Below, piece after piece: positions 17,461 to 25,161 of a DNA stretch of 64,000 bases. The position numbers were made by a program, and so were the translations under genes. Origin of the DNA: Flammeovirgaceae bacterium UBA2371 (GTDB lineage Bacteria > Bacteroidota > Bacteroidia > Cytophagales > Cyclobacteriaceae); the NCBI GenBank assembly GCA_002345965.1, contig DDTF01000037.1, positions 1 to 64,000 on the forward strand, given 5' to 3'. The notes below the pieces were generated by a model that had not been told where the DNA came from, did no database searches, and saw only the letters and a list, made by a program, of their open reading frames with translations. Each line of letters opens with the position of its first letter. The stretch's first letter is position 1.

Positions 17461-18978
17461 ATGCATCAATTAAAATCATTACTTACTTTCTTGTTCTTGC
17501 TAAGCGTCATATTTGTCCATGCACAAAAAAATAAAAATCAAGACGCGCTCATTGAAAAGCATGCAATTGCTTCGTTCAAGGATCTTCAGTCTTTGCTCAG
17601 CATTCCCAATGACGCACATTACCCGGCAGACATTGAAAAAAATATAAGCTGGTGTGAGAATGCCTTTGCAAAAAGAGGTTTTACTACCACCCGCCTGGAA
17701 ACGCCCACCGTGCCTTTGTTATTGGCTGAACGCAAAGCAAAAAAGGCAAGCAAGACTGTTTTGATTTATTTACAGATAGATGGACAACCTGTAGATAGCA
17801 GCAAATGGTTTCAGGAAAGTCCATGGACCCCCACCCTTAAGGAAAAAGACGCACAAGGCAATTGGAAAATCATCAACTACGAGCGTCTATACGAAGGTTA
17901 TAACCCTGATTGGAGAGTATTCGCACGATCCACTTCCGATGCCAAGGGTCCTGCCGTAGCATTTCTTGGAGCATTGGATGCCATGATAGCAGCCAAAGCG
18001 GAACCCAATTACAACATAAAAGTGATTATGGACTTTGAAGAGGAATTAGGTTCCCCTCGACTTCCTGCTGCCGTTACCAAATACAAAAGCGAGCTGGCTT
18101 CGGACATGTTTATTATTTTCGATGGTCCACGCCATGTGAGCAATGAACCTACATTAAGTTTTGGCGCCCGTGGCATTTGCGACATCACCATTACCACTTT
18201 TGGCCCACGTCAACCCGTGCACAGTGGAAATTATGGAAACTATACCCCCAACCCTGCCATGCGATTGTCGCAATTGCTTGCTTCCATGAAGGATGAAGAC
18301 GGAAGGGTGACTATCCCGGGTTATTATGATGGCACTACCTTAACCGAGTCAGAAAAGGAGACATTGAAGCAGGTGCCCGATGATGAGAAGGAAATCAACA
18401 AATTTCTTGGCATTGCAGCGCCTGATAAAATAGGAGGAAATTTTCAAGAGTCGCTGCAATATCCAACCCTGAATATCCGTGGTCTGGATGCGTTATACGT
18501 GGGTGACAAAGCAAGAACTTTAATACCTGCACAAGCAACCGCTGAAATAGACATCCGTTTGGTACCCACCAGTGACCCCGATCGATTGATAAGTCTGGTT
18601 CGAAAGCACATCGAAAGCAAAGGATATCATGTCACCGAAGGAGAGCCAACAGAAGAAGAACGAATGAAATATCCACGCCTTGTATCATTTCAATCCAGCG
18701 TGTCCTACTTAGCTTTCCAAACTCCATTTGATTCTGAAGTAGGAAATTGGTTGAGTCGTGCCATGACAAAAGCATTTGGAAAAGAACCCATCAAAATCAG
18801 AACTGCAGGTGGATCGATTCCAATTTCACCATTTGTGATTACCCTGGGGATTCCAGCTGTGGCTGTTCCCACTGTAAACGCTGACAACAATCAACATGCA
18901 CCGAATGAAAATATTCGTGTTGGCAACTATGTAGAAGCAGTGAAATCCTTCTACTATATTCTTACTGAAAAACTGTGA
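17461..18978 (+). CDS. Secreted M20-family metallopeptidase with a substituted first metal ligand
   Basis: A 505-residue exported M20 protein. Most of the dipeptidase-type metal site is visible: Asp in RSTSDAKGP, the catalytic Glu pair in DFEEELGS, Asp in IIFDGPR and a late His in QHAPNENI. The position of the first His ligand (usually HxDxQP) reads LQIDGQP, with Gln105 instead of His. This may mean altered metal binding or loss of activity, or a subfamily trait. The interdomain dimerisation region (HSGNYGNYTPNP) is intact. Upstream NTF2-like gene is 24 bases away; the stop lies within a hairpin shared with the convergent gene. Confidence 0.82.
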   Translation: MHQLKSLLTFLFLLSVIFVHAQKNKNQDALIEKHAIASFKDLQSLLSIPNDAHYPADIEKNISWCENAFAKRGFTTTRLETPTVPLLLAERKAKKASKTVLIYLQIDGQPVDSSKWFQESPWTPTLKEKDAQGNWKIINYERLYEGYNPDWRVFARSTSDAKGPAVAFLGALDAMIAAKAEPNYNIKVIMDFEEELGSPRLPAAVTKYKSELASDMFIIFDGPRHVSNEPTLSFGARGICDITITTFGPRQPVHSGNYGNYTPNPAMRLSQLLASMKDEDGRVTIPGYYDGTTLTESEKETLKQVPDDEKEINKFLGIAAPDKIGGNFQESLQYPTLNIRGLDALYVGDKARTLIPAQATAEIDIRLVPTSDPDRLISLVRKHIESKGYHVTEGEPTEEERMKYPRLVSFQSSVSYLAFQTPFDSEVGNWLSRAMTKAFGKEPIKIRTAGGSIPISPFVITLGIPAVAVPTVNADNNQHAPNENIRVGNYVEAVKSFYYILTEKL

Positions 18979-19001
18979 GAGTGGGTTAGTCAACCCACTC
19001 T
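18978..19001. terminator. Bidirectional hairpin at two convergent gene ends
   Basis: A perfect 10-base stem AGAGTGGGTT / AACCCACTCT with an AGTC loop. The stop codons of both convergent genes fall inside it. In the minus direction it is followed by CACAGTTTTTC; in the plus direction there is no T-run. Confidence 0.55.
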
Positions 19002-20077
19002 GCAAAGAATAAATTAGTATCTCGTGTTCCTCCATTGTTTCTATTGGAGCTGAACACGAGGTATTTGCCGTCTAGTGAGAACATAGGGAATGCATCAAAA
19101 GTGTCATCATGTGTGATGCGCTCCAATCCTGTGCCATCCAAATTGATCATGTATAAGTTGAAAGGAAATCCTCTTTCTGTTTCATGATTGGAAGCAAATA
19201 TTACTTTCTCACCAGAAGGATGAAAGAATGGACACCAGTTGGCTTTTCCTAAGTTAGTAAGCTGTCGCAAATCACTTCCATCAACATTACATACGTACAA
19301 TTCCATTTGTGTGGGCATTACCAGTCCCTCCTTCAACAAGTCTTTATAAACTTTTATTTCTTCGGGAGTTTTAGGTCGGGAAGACCTGAAAATAAGTTTG
19401 GTGCCGTCTGGTGAAAAGAAAGCGCCACCGTCATAGCCAAGCTCGTTGGTGATCTGCTTTACATCGGTGCCATCTAAATTCATCGTATAAAGTTCCAAGT
19501 CGCCTGTACGCAAAGAAGTAAAAACAATCTTATCACCCTTGGGGCTTACGGTAGCTTCCGCATCATAACCTGGTTCATTGGTCAGTTGCTTAACAATATT
19601 TCCATTTAGATCTGTAACAAAAATGTCAAAGTCGGGATAAATCGGCCATACATATTTTCCATCCTCTCTGCGAGCAGGAACAGGTGGACACGCCTCATTC
19701 CCCAAATGTGTGGAAGCATAAACGATGGTAGTGTCACCTGGCATGAAGTAAGAGCAGGTGGTGCGACCTTTACCAGTACTTACCATACTTGGCACACTAC
19801 TGGATAAATCAGCAGTAAATGGATTTACATAAAAAATCTGATCGCAAGTTGTTCCGAATTTTTCGCTGGTAGATTGAAAAGTGAGCATTGAATTATCAAA
19901 ACTCCAATACGCCTCTGCATTGTCGCCACCAAAAGTTACTTGCTTTATGTTCTTCAAGTGTTTTTCATCGTCATATCGCAAGGTATCGGAGACTTCAGCT
20001 TGTTGCTCATTTTGGTTGTCAGACTTCTGACCGCAAGCAGCTAAAAGGACAATAAGAAATAGATAATAAAACTTCAT
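18986..20077 (-). CDS. TolB-like WD40/PD40 beta-propeller lipoprotein
   Basis: The N-terminus has lipobox LAAC, so a lipid-anchored envelope protein of 363 residues is predicted. The body consists of repeated PD40 blades: EAYWSFDNSMLTFQS, EATVSPKGDKIVFTS, GAFFSPDGTKLIFRS, CPFFHPSGEKVIFAS and FPMFSLDGKYLVFSS, with intervening LDGTxxxxIT turns. Such propellers act in protein-protein interaction, as in TolB, rather than in catalysis. It is not the tolB of the Tol-Pal system by context. A divergent M28 peptidase gene starts 63 bases away, so a shared regulatory region is likely. Confidence 0.82.
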   Translation of the reverse strand: MKFYYLFLIVLLAACGQKSDNQNEQQAEVSDTLRYDDEKHLKNIKQVTFGGDNAEAYWSFDNSMLTFQSTSEKFGTTCDQIFYVNPFTADLSSSVPSMVSTGKGRTTCSYFMPGDTTIVYASTHLGNEACPPVPARREDGKYVWPIYPDFDIFVTDLNGNIVKQLTNEPGYDAEATVSPKGDKIVFTSLRTGDLELYTMNLDGTDVKQITNELGYDGGAFFSPDGTKLIFRSSRPKTPEEIKVYKDLLKEGLVMPTQMELYVCNVDGSDLRQLTNLGKANWCPFFHPSGEKVIFASNHETERGFPFNLYMINLDGTGLERITHDDTFDAFPMFSLDGKYLVFSSNRNNGGTRDTNLFFAEWVD

Positions 20078-20140
20078 GGGGTATGATCTAAATTGTAAAT
20101 TTGAAACTCATTTTCAGGCCACAAATTTAACGTTAAAGCA

Positions 20141-21406
20141 TTGGATAATTCTAAATATTTTAAGGCTACAAGGGCACTTTTAATAGGTGTTTTCAGCCTT
20201 TTTATGGTTTCATGCCAGAATCCTAAAAGAGACAAAACTGATCTGGGTATTTCCTTGAAAAAAGATGTTACTTTTTTGGCAAGTGACGAACTGGAGGGGA
20301 GAGAAATTGGGACAAAGGGAGAGCAAAAAGCCGCTGTATACATTGTTGATCGGTTCAAAACCATCGGCTTAAAACCGGCCGGTACAGACAACTATTTTCA
20401 AAAGTTTGAAGTAACCCCTGCACAAAATCCTCACGAACAAGCTAAGGTTGGTCACGGTGGTGATTCGTTGACCATTACAGGCAACAACGTCATGGGAATG
20501 ATCGATAACCCCGGTGACCAGATCATTGTTATAGGGGCTCATTACGACCATTTAGGATATGGTGGGGTCAGCTCTTTGTATAGAGGCGATTCTTTGGTAC
20601 ACAATGGCGCTGACGACAATGCCAGTGGAGTGGGTGTGCTCCTTCAACTGGCGGAATTATTAAAAGAACAAAAATTACAAAAGGACATTCTTTTCCTCGC
20701 CTTTTCAGGTGAGGAAGAAGGGCTTTGGGGATCCAACTACTTCACTAAGAATCCTACTGTAGATCTTGGCAAGGTTAGTGCCATGATCAATATGGATATG
20801 GTGGGCAAGTTGGATGAGCAAAAAGCCTTAGCTATCCATGGCACAGGTACCTCTCCTTCCTGGGAGCGTATCATCAATGATTCGAACACAGACAGCATCA
20901 ACCTGATGTTCAGACCTTCAGGTGTGGGCCCATCGGATCACACATCTTTCTATCTTCAGGATATTCCTGTTCTTCATTTCTTTACTGGTCAGCATGAAGA
21001 TTATCACAGACCATCTGATGACGCTGAGAAGCTCAACTATGATGGAATGGTAAAAATTTCGATGATGATCGAGCGCATTGTTAAAGCATTGGATTCGGCA
21101 GAAAAACTGGCTTTCACCAAGACAAAGGACGAATCGAGTGACACTCCGCGTTTTAAAGTAACATTGGGTGTGGTTCCAGACTACCTGTTTGGTGGAAAAG
21201 GGATGAGAATAGATGGTTTAACTGAAGGCAAACCGGCATCCGAAGCCGGATTAAAAAAAGGGGATGTCGTAGTCCAACTTGGTGATTTTGCCATAGAAGA
21301 CATGAACACCTACATGCAGGCCCTATCAAAATTTGAAAAGGGTTCCCAAACCACCGTTAAAGTGAAGCGTGGTGATGAAGAGCTTAGCTATTCGATTAAT
21401 TTCTGA
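20141..21406 (+). CDS. M28 aminopeptidase lipoprotein with C-terminal PDZ domain
   Basis: A 421-residue zinc peptidase. Metal-site motifs are GAHYDH (His134), NGADDNASG (Asp158), SGEEEG (Glu pair about 191-192), NMDMVG and the late HEDYHRPSDD His. A PDZ domain occupies the last 80 residues (GMRIDGLTEGKPASEAGLKKGDVV). The TTG at 20141 is chosen because no ATG precedes it in frame after the last stop, and it gives a lipoprotein signal with lipobox MVSC (Cys25). It probably trims peptides in the periplasm or at the outer membrane. Confidence 0.87.
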   Translation: MDNSKYFKATRALLIGVFSLFMVSCQNPKRDKTDLGISLKKDVTFLASDELEGREIGTKGEQKAAVYIVDRFKTIGLKPAGTDNYFQKFEVTPAQNPHEQAKVGHGGDSLTITGNNVMGMIDNPGDQIIVIGAHYDHLGYGGVSSLYRGDSLVHNGADDNASGVGVLLQLAELLKEQKLQKDILFLAFSGEEEGLWGSNYFTKNPTVDLGKVSAMINMDMVGKLDEQKALAIHGTGTSPSWERIINDSNTDSINLMFRPSGVGPSDHTSFYLQDIPVLHFFTGQHEDYHRPSDDAEKLNYDGMVKISMMIERIVKALDSAEKLAFTKTKDESSDTPRFKVTLGVVPDYLFGGKGMRIDGLTEGKPASEAGLKKGDVVVQLGDFAIEDMNTYMQALSKFEKGSQTTVKVKRGDEELSYSINF

Positions 21407-21461
21407 TAGTAACAACCCGTTAACTTTTCATATCGCGAATTAGGTATTAATTTGCCCACTG

Positions 21462-22568
21462 ATGGATAATTTTGTTGTATCGGCCAGAAAGTATCGTCCG
21501 CTCGGATTTGAGGAGGTTGTAGGTCAGGAGCACATTACTACCACGCTTAAAAACGCAATTGATAACAACAAACTCGCTCAAGCGCTTTTGTTCTGTGGAC
21601 CCAGGGGAATTGGTAAAACTACCTGCGCGCGTATAGTGGCCCGAATGATCAATGGCTTTGAGGAAAAAGCTGAAGTGAACTCACTCAATATTTTTGAGTT
21701 AGATGCTGCTTCTAACAATTCCGTTGAAGATATCCGGAATCTGATCGATCAAGTCAGATACCCACCCCAATTCGGCAAATACAAAGTTTATATTATAGAC
21801 GAGGTTCACATGCTGTCCAACTCGGCATTTAATGCCTTTTTGAAGACATTGGAAGAACCACCTCCCTATGCAATATTTATTCTGGCTACCACTGAGAAGC
21901 ACAAAGTAATTCCAACAATTCTCTCCAGGTGCCAGATTTTTGATTTTAATCGCATTCAGGTTTCTGACATCAGTAAACAGCTGAAGAAGATCGCTGATCG
22001 CGAGAAAATTAAAGTAGAGGAAGAAGCACTTCACCTCATCGCCCAAAAGGCCGATGGAGCATTGCGCGATGCGCTTTCCATTTTTGACCTCATGGTGACC
22101 TTTTCTTCCGGAAATGAAGTCACCTTTAAAAATGTGCTTAGCAACCTGCACATACTCGATTATGACTATTATTTTCAGGTAACAGACGGTCTGTTGAGTG
22201 AAAATTCAAGTCAACCACTTTTGCTGCTGGATGAAATATTAAGGAAAGGATTTGATGGACATAATTTCATCAGTGGTTTTAGTGAGCACATCAGAAACTT
22301 GCTGGTTTCTCAAGACGCCCGAACCATCGATCTGATGGAAGTCCCAGAAGTAACTAAAAAGAAATACCTTGAACAAGCTGCCAGCGCCTCTCCTTCACTT
22401 CTTCTCTCATGGCTAAATATTGCCAACCAGTGCGACCTGAACTATAAGAGCAGCAAAAATCAAAGGTTGTTGGTAGAACTGGCGTTAATGAAAATGGCGC
22501 ATGTCAATGCGGTGATAAAGCCAAATGGGTTCGTTTCAGAAGAAGCATTAAAAAAAAAAGTGAATTAA
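21462..22568 (+). CDS. dnaX: DNA polymerase III subunit gamma (in-frame short product of dnaX)
   Basis: Without a frame change, translation runs LKKK through the ten-A run, then Val-Asn and stops at 22566-22568, giving 368 residues. This keeps the AAA+ ATPase domains I-III but lacks the tau tail that binds polymerase core and helicase in well-studied bacteria. This matches the gamma form. In this gene the short form is the zero-frame product, as in neither simple one-product genes nor the usual E. coli arrangement of tau in frame. Confidence 0.75.
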   Translation: MDNFVVSARKYRPLGFEEVVGQEHITTTLKNAIDNNKLAQALLFCGPRGIGKTTCARIVARMINGFEEKAEVNSLNIFELDAASNNSVEDIRNLIDQVRYPPQFGKYKVYIIDEVHMLSNSAFNAFLKTLEEPPPYAIFILATTEKHKVIPTILSRCQIFDFNRIQVSDISKQLKKIADREKIKVEEEALHLIAQKADGALRDALSIFDLMVTFSSGNEVTFKNVLSNLHILDYDYYFQVTDGLLSENSSQPLLLLDEILRKGFDGHNFISGFSEHIRNLLVSQDARTIDLMEVPEVTKKKYLEQAASASPSLLLSWLNIANQCDLNYKSSKNQRLLVELALMKMAHVNAVIKPNGFVSEEALKKKVN

Positions 22569-23143
22569 AGCCTGAAGAACCTGCGGATGAAGTTCAACCA
22601 ATAGCTTCAGAAAGCTCCGCTGCACCCCAAAAAGAAAATATTGCTGCTACACCTCCCAGAGTAAAATCCTCCGGAAGGCAAAAAATGTCGATTAACCTGA
22701 CCGACCTTGCCAATGGCAAGAATAAAATATCAGAAGAAGCAGGAAAGGAAGAGACAAAATCAAATATCACGCCATCGACAGATGACAAAGAAGTAACGCT
22801 GGAAAAATTAAAGGAGGCGTGGAATGAATTCACAGAGCAACGTAAATCACAAGTAGGTGAGTATCATCTTTTAAAACAAGAATTCGAATTCAGCAATAAC
22901 CTGATCACCATTCAACTTTCCAATCCAGTAGAAGAACCCCTTCTTCAGAGCATCAGAACTCCGCTTACAGAGTTTCTGAGAGTGCGCCTGAGTAACAGCC
23001 GAATCAACGTGACCAGTCAGCTAAAGGCAATACAATCTCAAAAAATTGCTTATACCAATAAGGAGAAGTTTGATAAACTGGTAGAAAACAACCCCATCTT
23101 AAACGAAATGAAAAAAAGATTGGAGTTGGACACTGATTTCTGA
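21462..23143 (+). CDS. dnaX: DNA polymerase III subunit tau (full length after a -1 frameshift)
   Basis: Reading the frame from 21462 to the A-run at 22550-22559 and then continuing one base back gives about 560 residues, a normal length for tau. The clamp-loader ATPase part has Walker A GPRGIGKTT, Walker B VYIIDEVHML and sensor SRC. After the shift the frame reads SELKPEEPADE... and runs without a stop to 23143 with a Bacteroidota-like tau C-terminus. The zinc-binding Cys cluster seen in Proteobacteria between Walker A and DAASNN is absent. An ATG at 22685 could be miscalled as a separate gene start. The shift may be programmed, or a homopolymer error. Confidence 0.85.
22550..22559 (+). other. 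Ten-A slippery run in dnaX
   Basis: Codons TTA AAA AAA AAA GTG AAT TAA. A -1 slip of ribosomes on AAA codons, or an RNA polymerase adding one A, continues into the long tau frame. A small hairpin AGCTT-CAGA-AAGCT lies at 22603-22616, rather far downstream to act as a classical stimulator. Confidence 0.75.
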
Positions 23144-23147
23144 GGGC

Positions 23148-23177
23148 AGATATGGGTGAATAACCACTCATATCTTT
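23148..23177 (+). terminator. Possible terminator after dnaX
   Basis: AGATATGGGTG (23148-23158) pairs with CACTCATATCT (23165-23175) through one G-T wobble, loop of six, followed by only TT. Weak T-run, so termination is uncertain. Confidence 0.4.
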
Positions 23178-23235
23178 ATGAAAAACCGACAAGCCAAAAA
23201 AAAAAGGTGAAAAAAGGCACCTGTAATTAATGTTA

Positions 23236-23254
23236 ATTTAGAATAATTCTAAAT
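23236..23254. promoter_or_regulatory. Perfect 19-base palindrome, Fur-box-like operator 1
   Basis: ATTTAGAATAATTCTAAAT is a perfect 9-1-9 inverted repeat directly upstream of the -33 element of the haem monooxygenase promoter. A further half-site AATTCT repeats 10 bases on. The 7-1-7 core shape matches Fur-type iron boxes; Fur is inferred. Confidence 0.65.
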
Positions 23255-23259
23255 AATTC

Positions 23260-23290
23260 TTGCTTTACCAGGTGTCCCGTGGCATATTTG
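23260..23290 (+). promoter_or_regulatory. Promoter of the haem monooxygenase gene
   Basis: TTG (23260-23262), 20-base spacer, CATATTTG (23283-23290; 7 of 8 to TAnnTTTG). It is flanked by operator-like palindromes on both sides, so repressor binding would block it. Confidence 0.6.
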
Positions 23291-23294
23291 CTTT

Positions 23295-23313
23295 GTTTAG
23301 AATCATTCCAAAT
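23295..23313. promoter_or_regulatory. Imperfect copy of the palindrome, operator 2
   Basis: GTTTAGAATCATTCCAAAT, 7 of 9 arm pairs preserved, ends 5 bases before the monooxygenase ATG and would cover the transcription start. Confidence 0.55.
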
Positions 23314-23318
23314 AAACT

Positions 23319-23645
23319 ATGAAGAAATTTGTTGCGATTAATTACATCCTATGCGATGAAGGCTATGCCAAAAGGTTTGAAGAGTTATTTGCCACTCGGG
23401 CTCATGCCATAGACCGGCTACCTGGGTTTATCGATATGCAGGTATTAAGACCTTCCAATGAAAAAGATGAATATCTGATTGTCAGCCATTGGGAATCCGA
23501 GGAAAACTTCAAAACTTGGACCAAATCACCTGAATTCCTTGAAGGTCACAAGCGAGGTTTCGAAGATTTGCGCATTGCGCGCGAACGTGGAGAAAAGCCA
23601 CCTATGTCCTCTACTTTCAAAACATACAGTGTTATTAGCACTTAA
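23319..23645 (+). CDS. IsdG-type haem-degrading monooxygenase (ABM fold)
   Basis: A 108-residue antibiotic-biosynthesis-monooxygenase-fold protein. The three residues needed for haem cleavage in staphylococcal IsdG appear at nearly identical positions: Asn8 (VAIN), Trp67 (KTWTKS) and His77 (EGHK). The protein would open cytoplasmic haem to release iron. Context supports this: an HmuY lipoprotein and TonB receptor converge on it across a shared terminator, and its promoter lies between two Fur-box-like palindromes. No signal peptide, consistent with the cytoplasm. The reaction product type is not predictable. Confidence 0.85.
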   Translation: MKKFVAINYILCDEGYAKRFEELFATRAHAIDRLPGFIDMQVLRPSNEKDEYLIVSHWESEENFKTWTKSPEFLEGHKRGFEDLRIARERGEKPPMSSTFKTYSVIST

Positions 23646-23660
23646 TCCTTACACCCATTA

Positions 23661-23706
23661 AACAGGAAAGCCTGAATCTCAATTGATTCAGGCTTTCCTG
23701 TTTCTT
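23661..23706. terminator. Strong terminator between convergent haem genes
   Basis: A perfect 18-base stem AACAGGAAAGCCTGAATC / GATTCAGGCTTTCCTGTT with a six-base loop and a following TTTCTTT. The symmetry suggests it serves both strands, best for the monooxygenase gene. Confidence 0.9.
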
Positions 23707-23719
23707 TATACTTCTCGTT

Positions 23720-25153
23720 TTAGCTTCCTTTTACCACTAAAGCAAAGTCAAAGGCAGGAAAGCCTCTTACTCCGGCATTGGTAAGGGCAGTAAACTTAAG
23801 TTTGTAAATATTTCCAGCTGCGTCCTTAATTAAATAGAAGCGGTCGGTTCTCAAACTTGGAGGCGTGGAACTGTTACTCGGAATACTTCTCCAGTTAGAG
23901 CCAATGGCTTTTTGTGAAGTGCTGAAAGTTACTCCGGCAAGATTTGCTTCTGTAAAATTTTCGTAACTAACAGAAGACATAAGTACTTGAGCCGTCTCCA
24001 CTTCATATCTGTTTTGAATAATGTAATCCTTAAATTCAAAAGGTACCAACGGTGAGGATGGGTTAGAAGGGTCTGATGGGAATGTATTAGTAAAAACGGT
24101 AAATGCTATATCCCATTGATCTTTCTTGGGTTCAGCTTCAACAAGTCCACTATTGAAATTTATGTAGTTGAATAAGTAAGCATTGTCTTTTGTCACATTC
24201 ACTGATGTGAAACTCGTGGCCGCTATATCAGCATGCTGTAAAGTGTATCCCGCTCCGTTTCTTAAAATCCTTACTTTCTTCCAACCACGTTCTGTACCAT
24301 CAGGGTTTTTGCCTCTGTTGATAATGTATACCTTATTATCAGCATCGGTTGCTGAGATTTCCGCAATTGCTGTTGTAGATAGTGAACCAGCAGGATCATC
24401 GATCCAGCCAATTGTTTCTGACAGCCACGATGGGGGAGGTCCAAACAACGCAGCAAAAATAGCTGGTAGAGATAATTTGTTACCTAAACCAACTGTATCA
24501 GATGCTGATACCGCATTCATATCTGTCTTAGTGGTTACTCTGGCCAGCATTCCAGATGAGGAATTAATTATCACTCTGAATTTATCACTGTCTGTATTAA
24601 ATCCTAAATCCCATCCACTACGAGAAATAAATGATTGCCTATTACCACTCAAATCTATAAATACTTTGTTGGGTTGCTGTTCACCACCGACATTTGGCGC
24701 AAGACTTCCCAAAGTGGCGATAATCTCAGCAAAAGTTATGGTCAATTCCTTCTTGCCTCCCAACACAATTGATTCAGAAACCGATTCAATACTGAACTTA
24801 ATTTGTTCATCACCTAAGAAAGTAGCACCATTTGCTTTGATAAGTTTAAATGAAGTACTCGCAGCACCAGCTGTAACCTGAAGGGTAAGTTTATTGTCAA
24901 CAATTGCCGGATCGGTAGTAAAGTCACTACCGTATTCTAATCCGGTAAGTGTAGCATTAAGTACTATTGATCCTGCCTGAGAAATCGCTCTTGAAAAGGC
25001 AATGTTTATATTTAGTTCCGTTTCTGTAGAAAGCAAACCCAATTGGTCTGATTCAAATTCAACCAGATTATCTGGCAATGCTATCTCCTCTTCACAACTG
25101 GAAACACCCATAATGATGATAGCGATAAAAAATATTCTATAAATGTAATTCAT
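23720..25153 (-). CDS. HmuY-family haem-binding lipoprotein
   Basis: A 477-residue surface lipoprotein with lipobox VSSC. The first half is a calx-beta-like or Ig-like extension. The C-terminal half has the HmuY pattern: SRSGWDLGFNTDSDKFRVIINSSSG, a later DQWDIAFTVFTN and repeated strand pairs. HmuY proteins capture haem at the cell surface and pass it to a TonB-dependent receptor. The gene is 8 bases downstream of such a receptor and clearly co-transcribed. Length is about twice that of the founding family member because of the N-terminal extension. Confidence 0.8.
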   Translation of the reverse strand: MNYIYRIFFIAIIIMGVSSCEEEIALPDNLVEFESDQLGLLSTETELNINIAFSRAISQAGSIVLNATLTGLEYGSDFTTDPAIVDNKLTLQVTAGAASTSFKLIKANGATFLGDEQIKFSIESVSESIVLGGKKELTITFAEIIATLGSLAPNVGGEQQPNKVFIDLSGNRQSFISRSGWDLGFNTDSDKFRVIINSSSGMLARVTTKTDMNAVSASDTVGLGNKLSLPAIFAALFGPPPSWLSETIGWIDDPAGSLSTTAIAEISATDADNKVYIINRGKNPDGTERGWKKVRILRNGAGYTLQHADIAATSFTSVNVTKDNAYLFNYINFNSGLVEAEPKKDQWDIAFTVFTNTFPSDPSNPSSPLVPFEFKDYIIQNRYEVETAQVLMSSVSYENFTEANLAGVTFSTSQKAIGSNWRSIPSNSSTPPSLRTDRFYLIKDAAGNIYKLKFTALTNAGVRGFPAFDFALVVKGS

Positions 25154-25161
25154 GTTAAAAT

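Noticed and set aside
22603..22616. Hairpin AGCTT-CAGA-AAGCT as a frameshift stimulator
   Set aside because: It is over 40 bases past the slippery run, beyond the usual 5-9 base spacing, and only five base pairs long.
22685..23143. A separate 152-residue gene after dnaX
   Set aside because: The frame is continuous upstream to the A-run and carries the tau C-terminus, so it is the second part of dnaX and not an independent gene.
24183..24881. A 232-codon open frame on the plus strand
   Set aside because: It lies entirely antisense to the HmuY-like gene, with low-complexity Ser/Leu/Ala content typical of a shadow frame.
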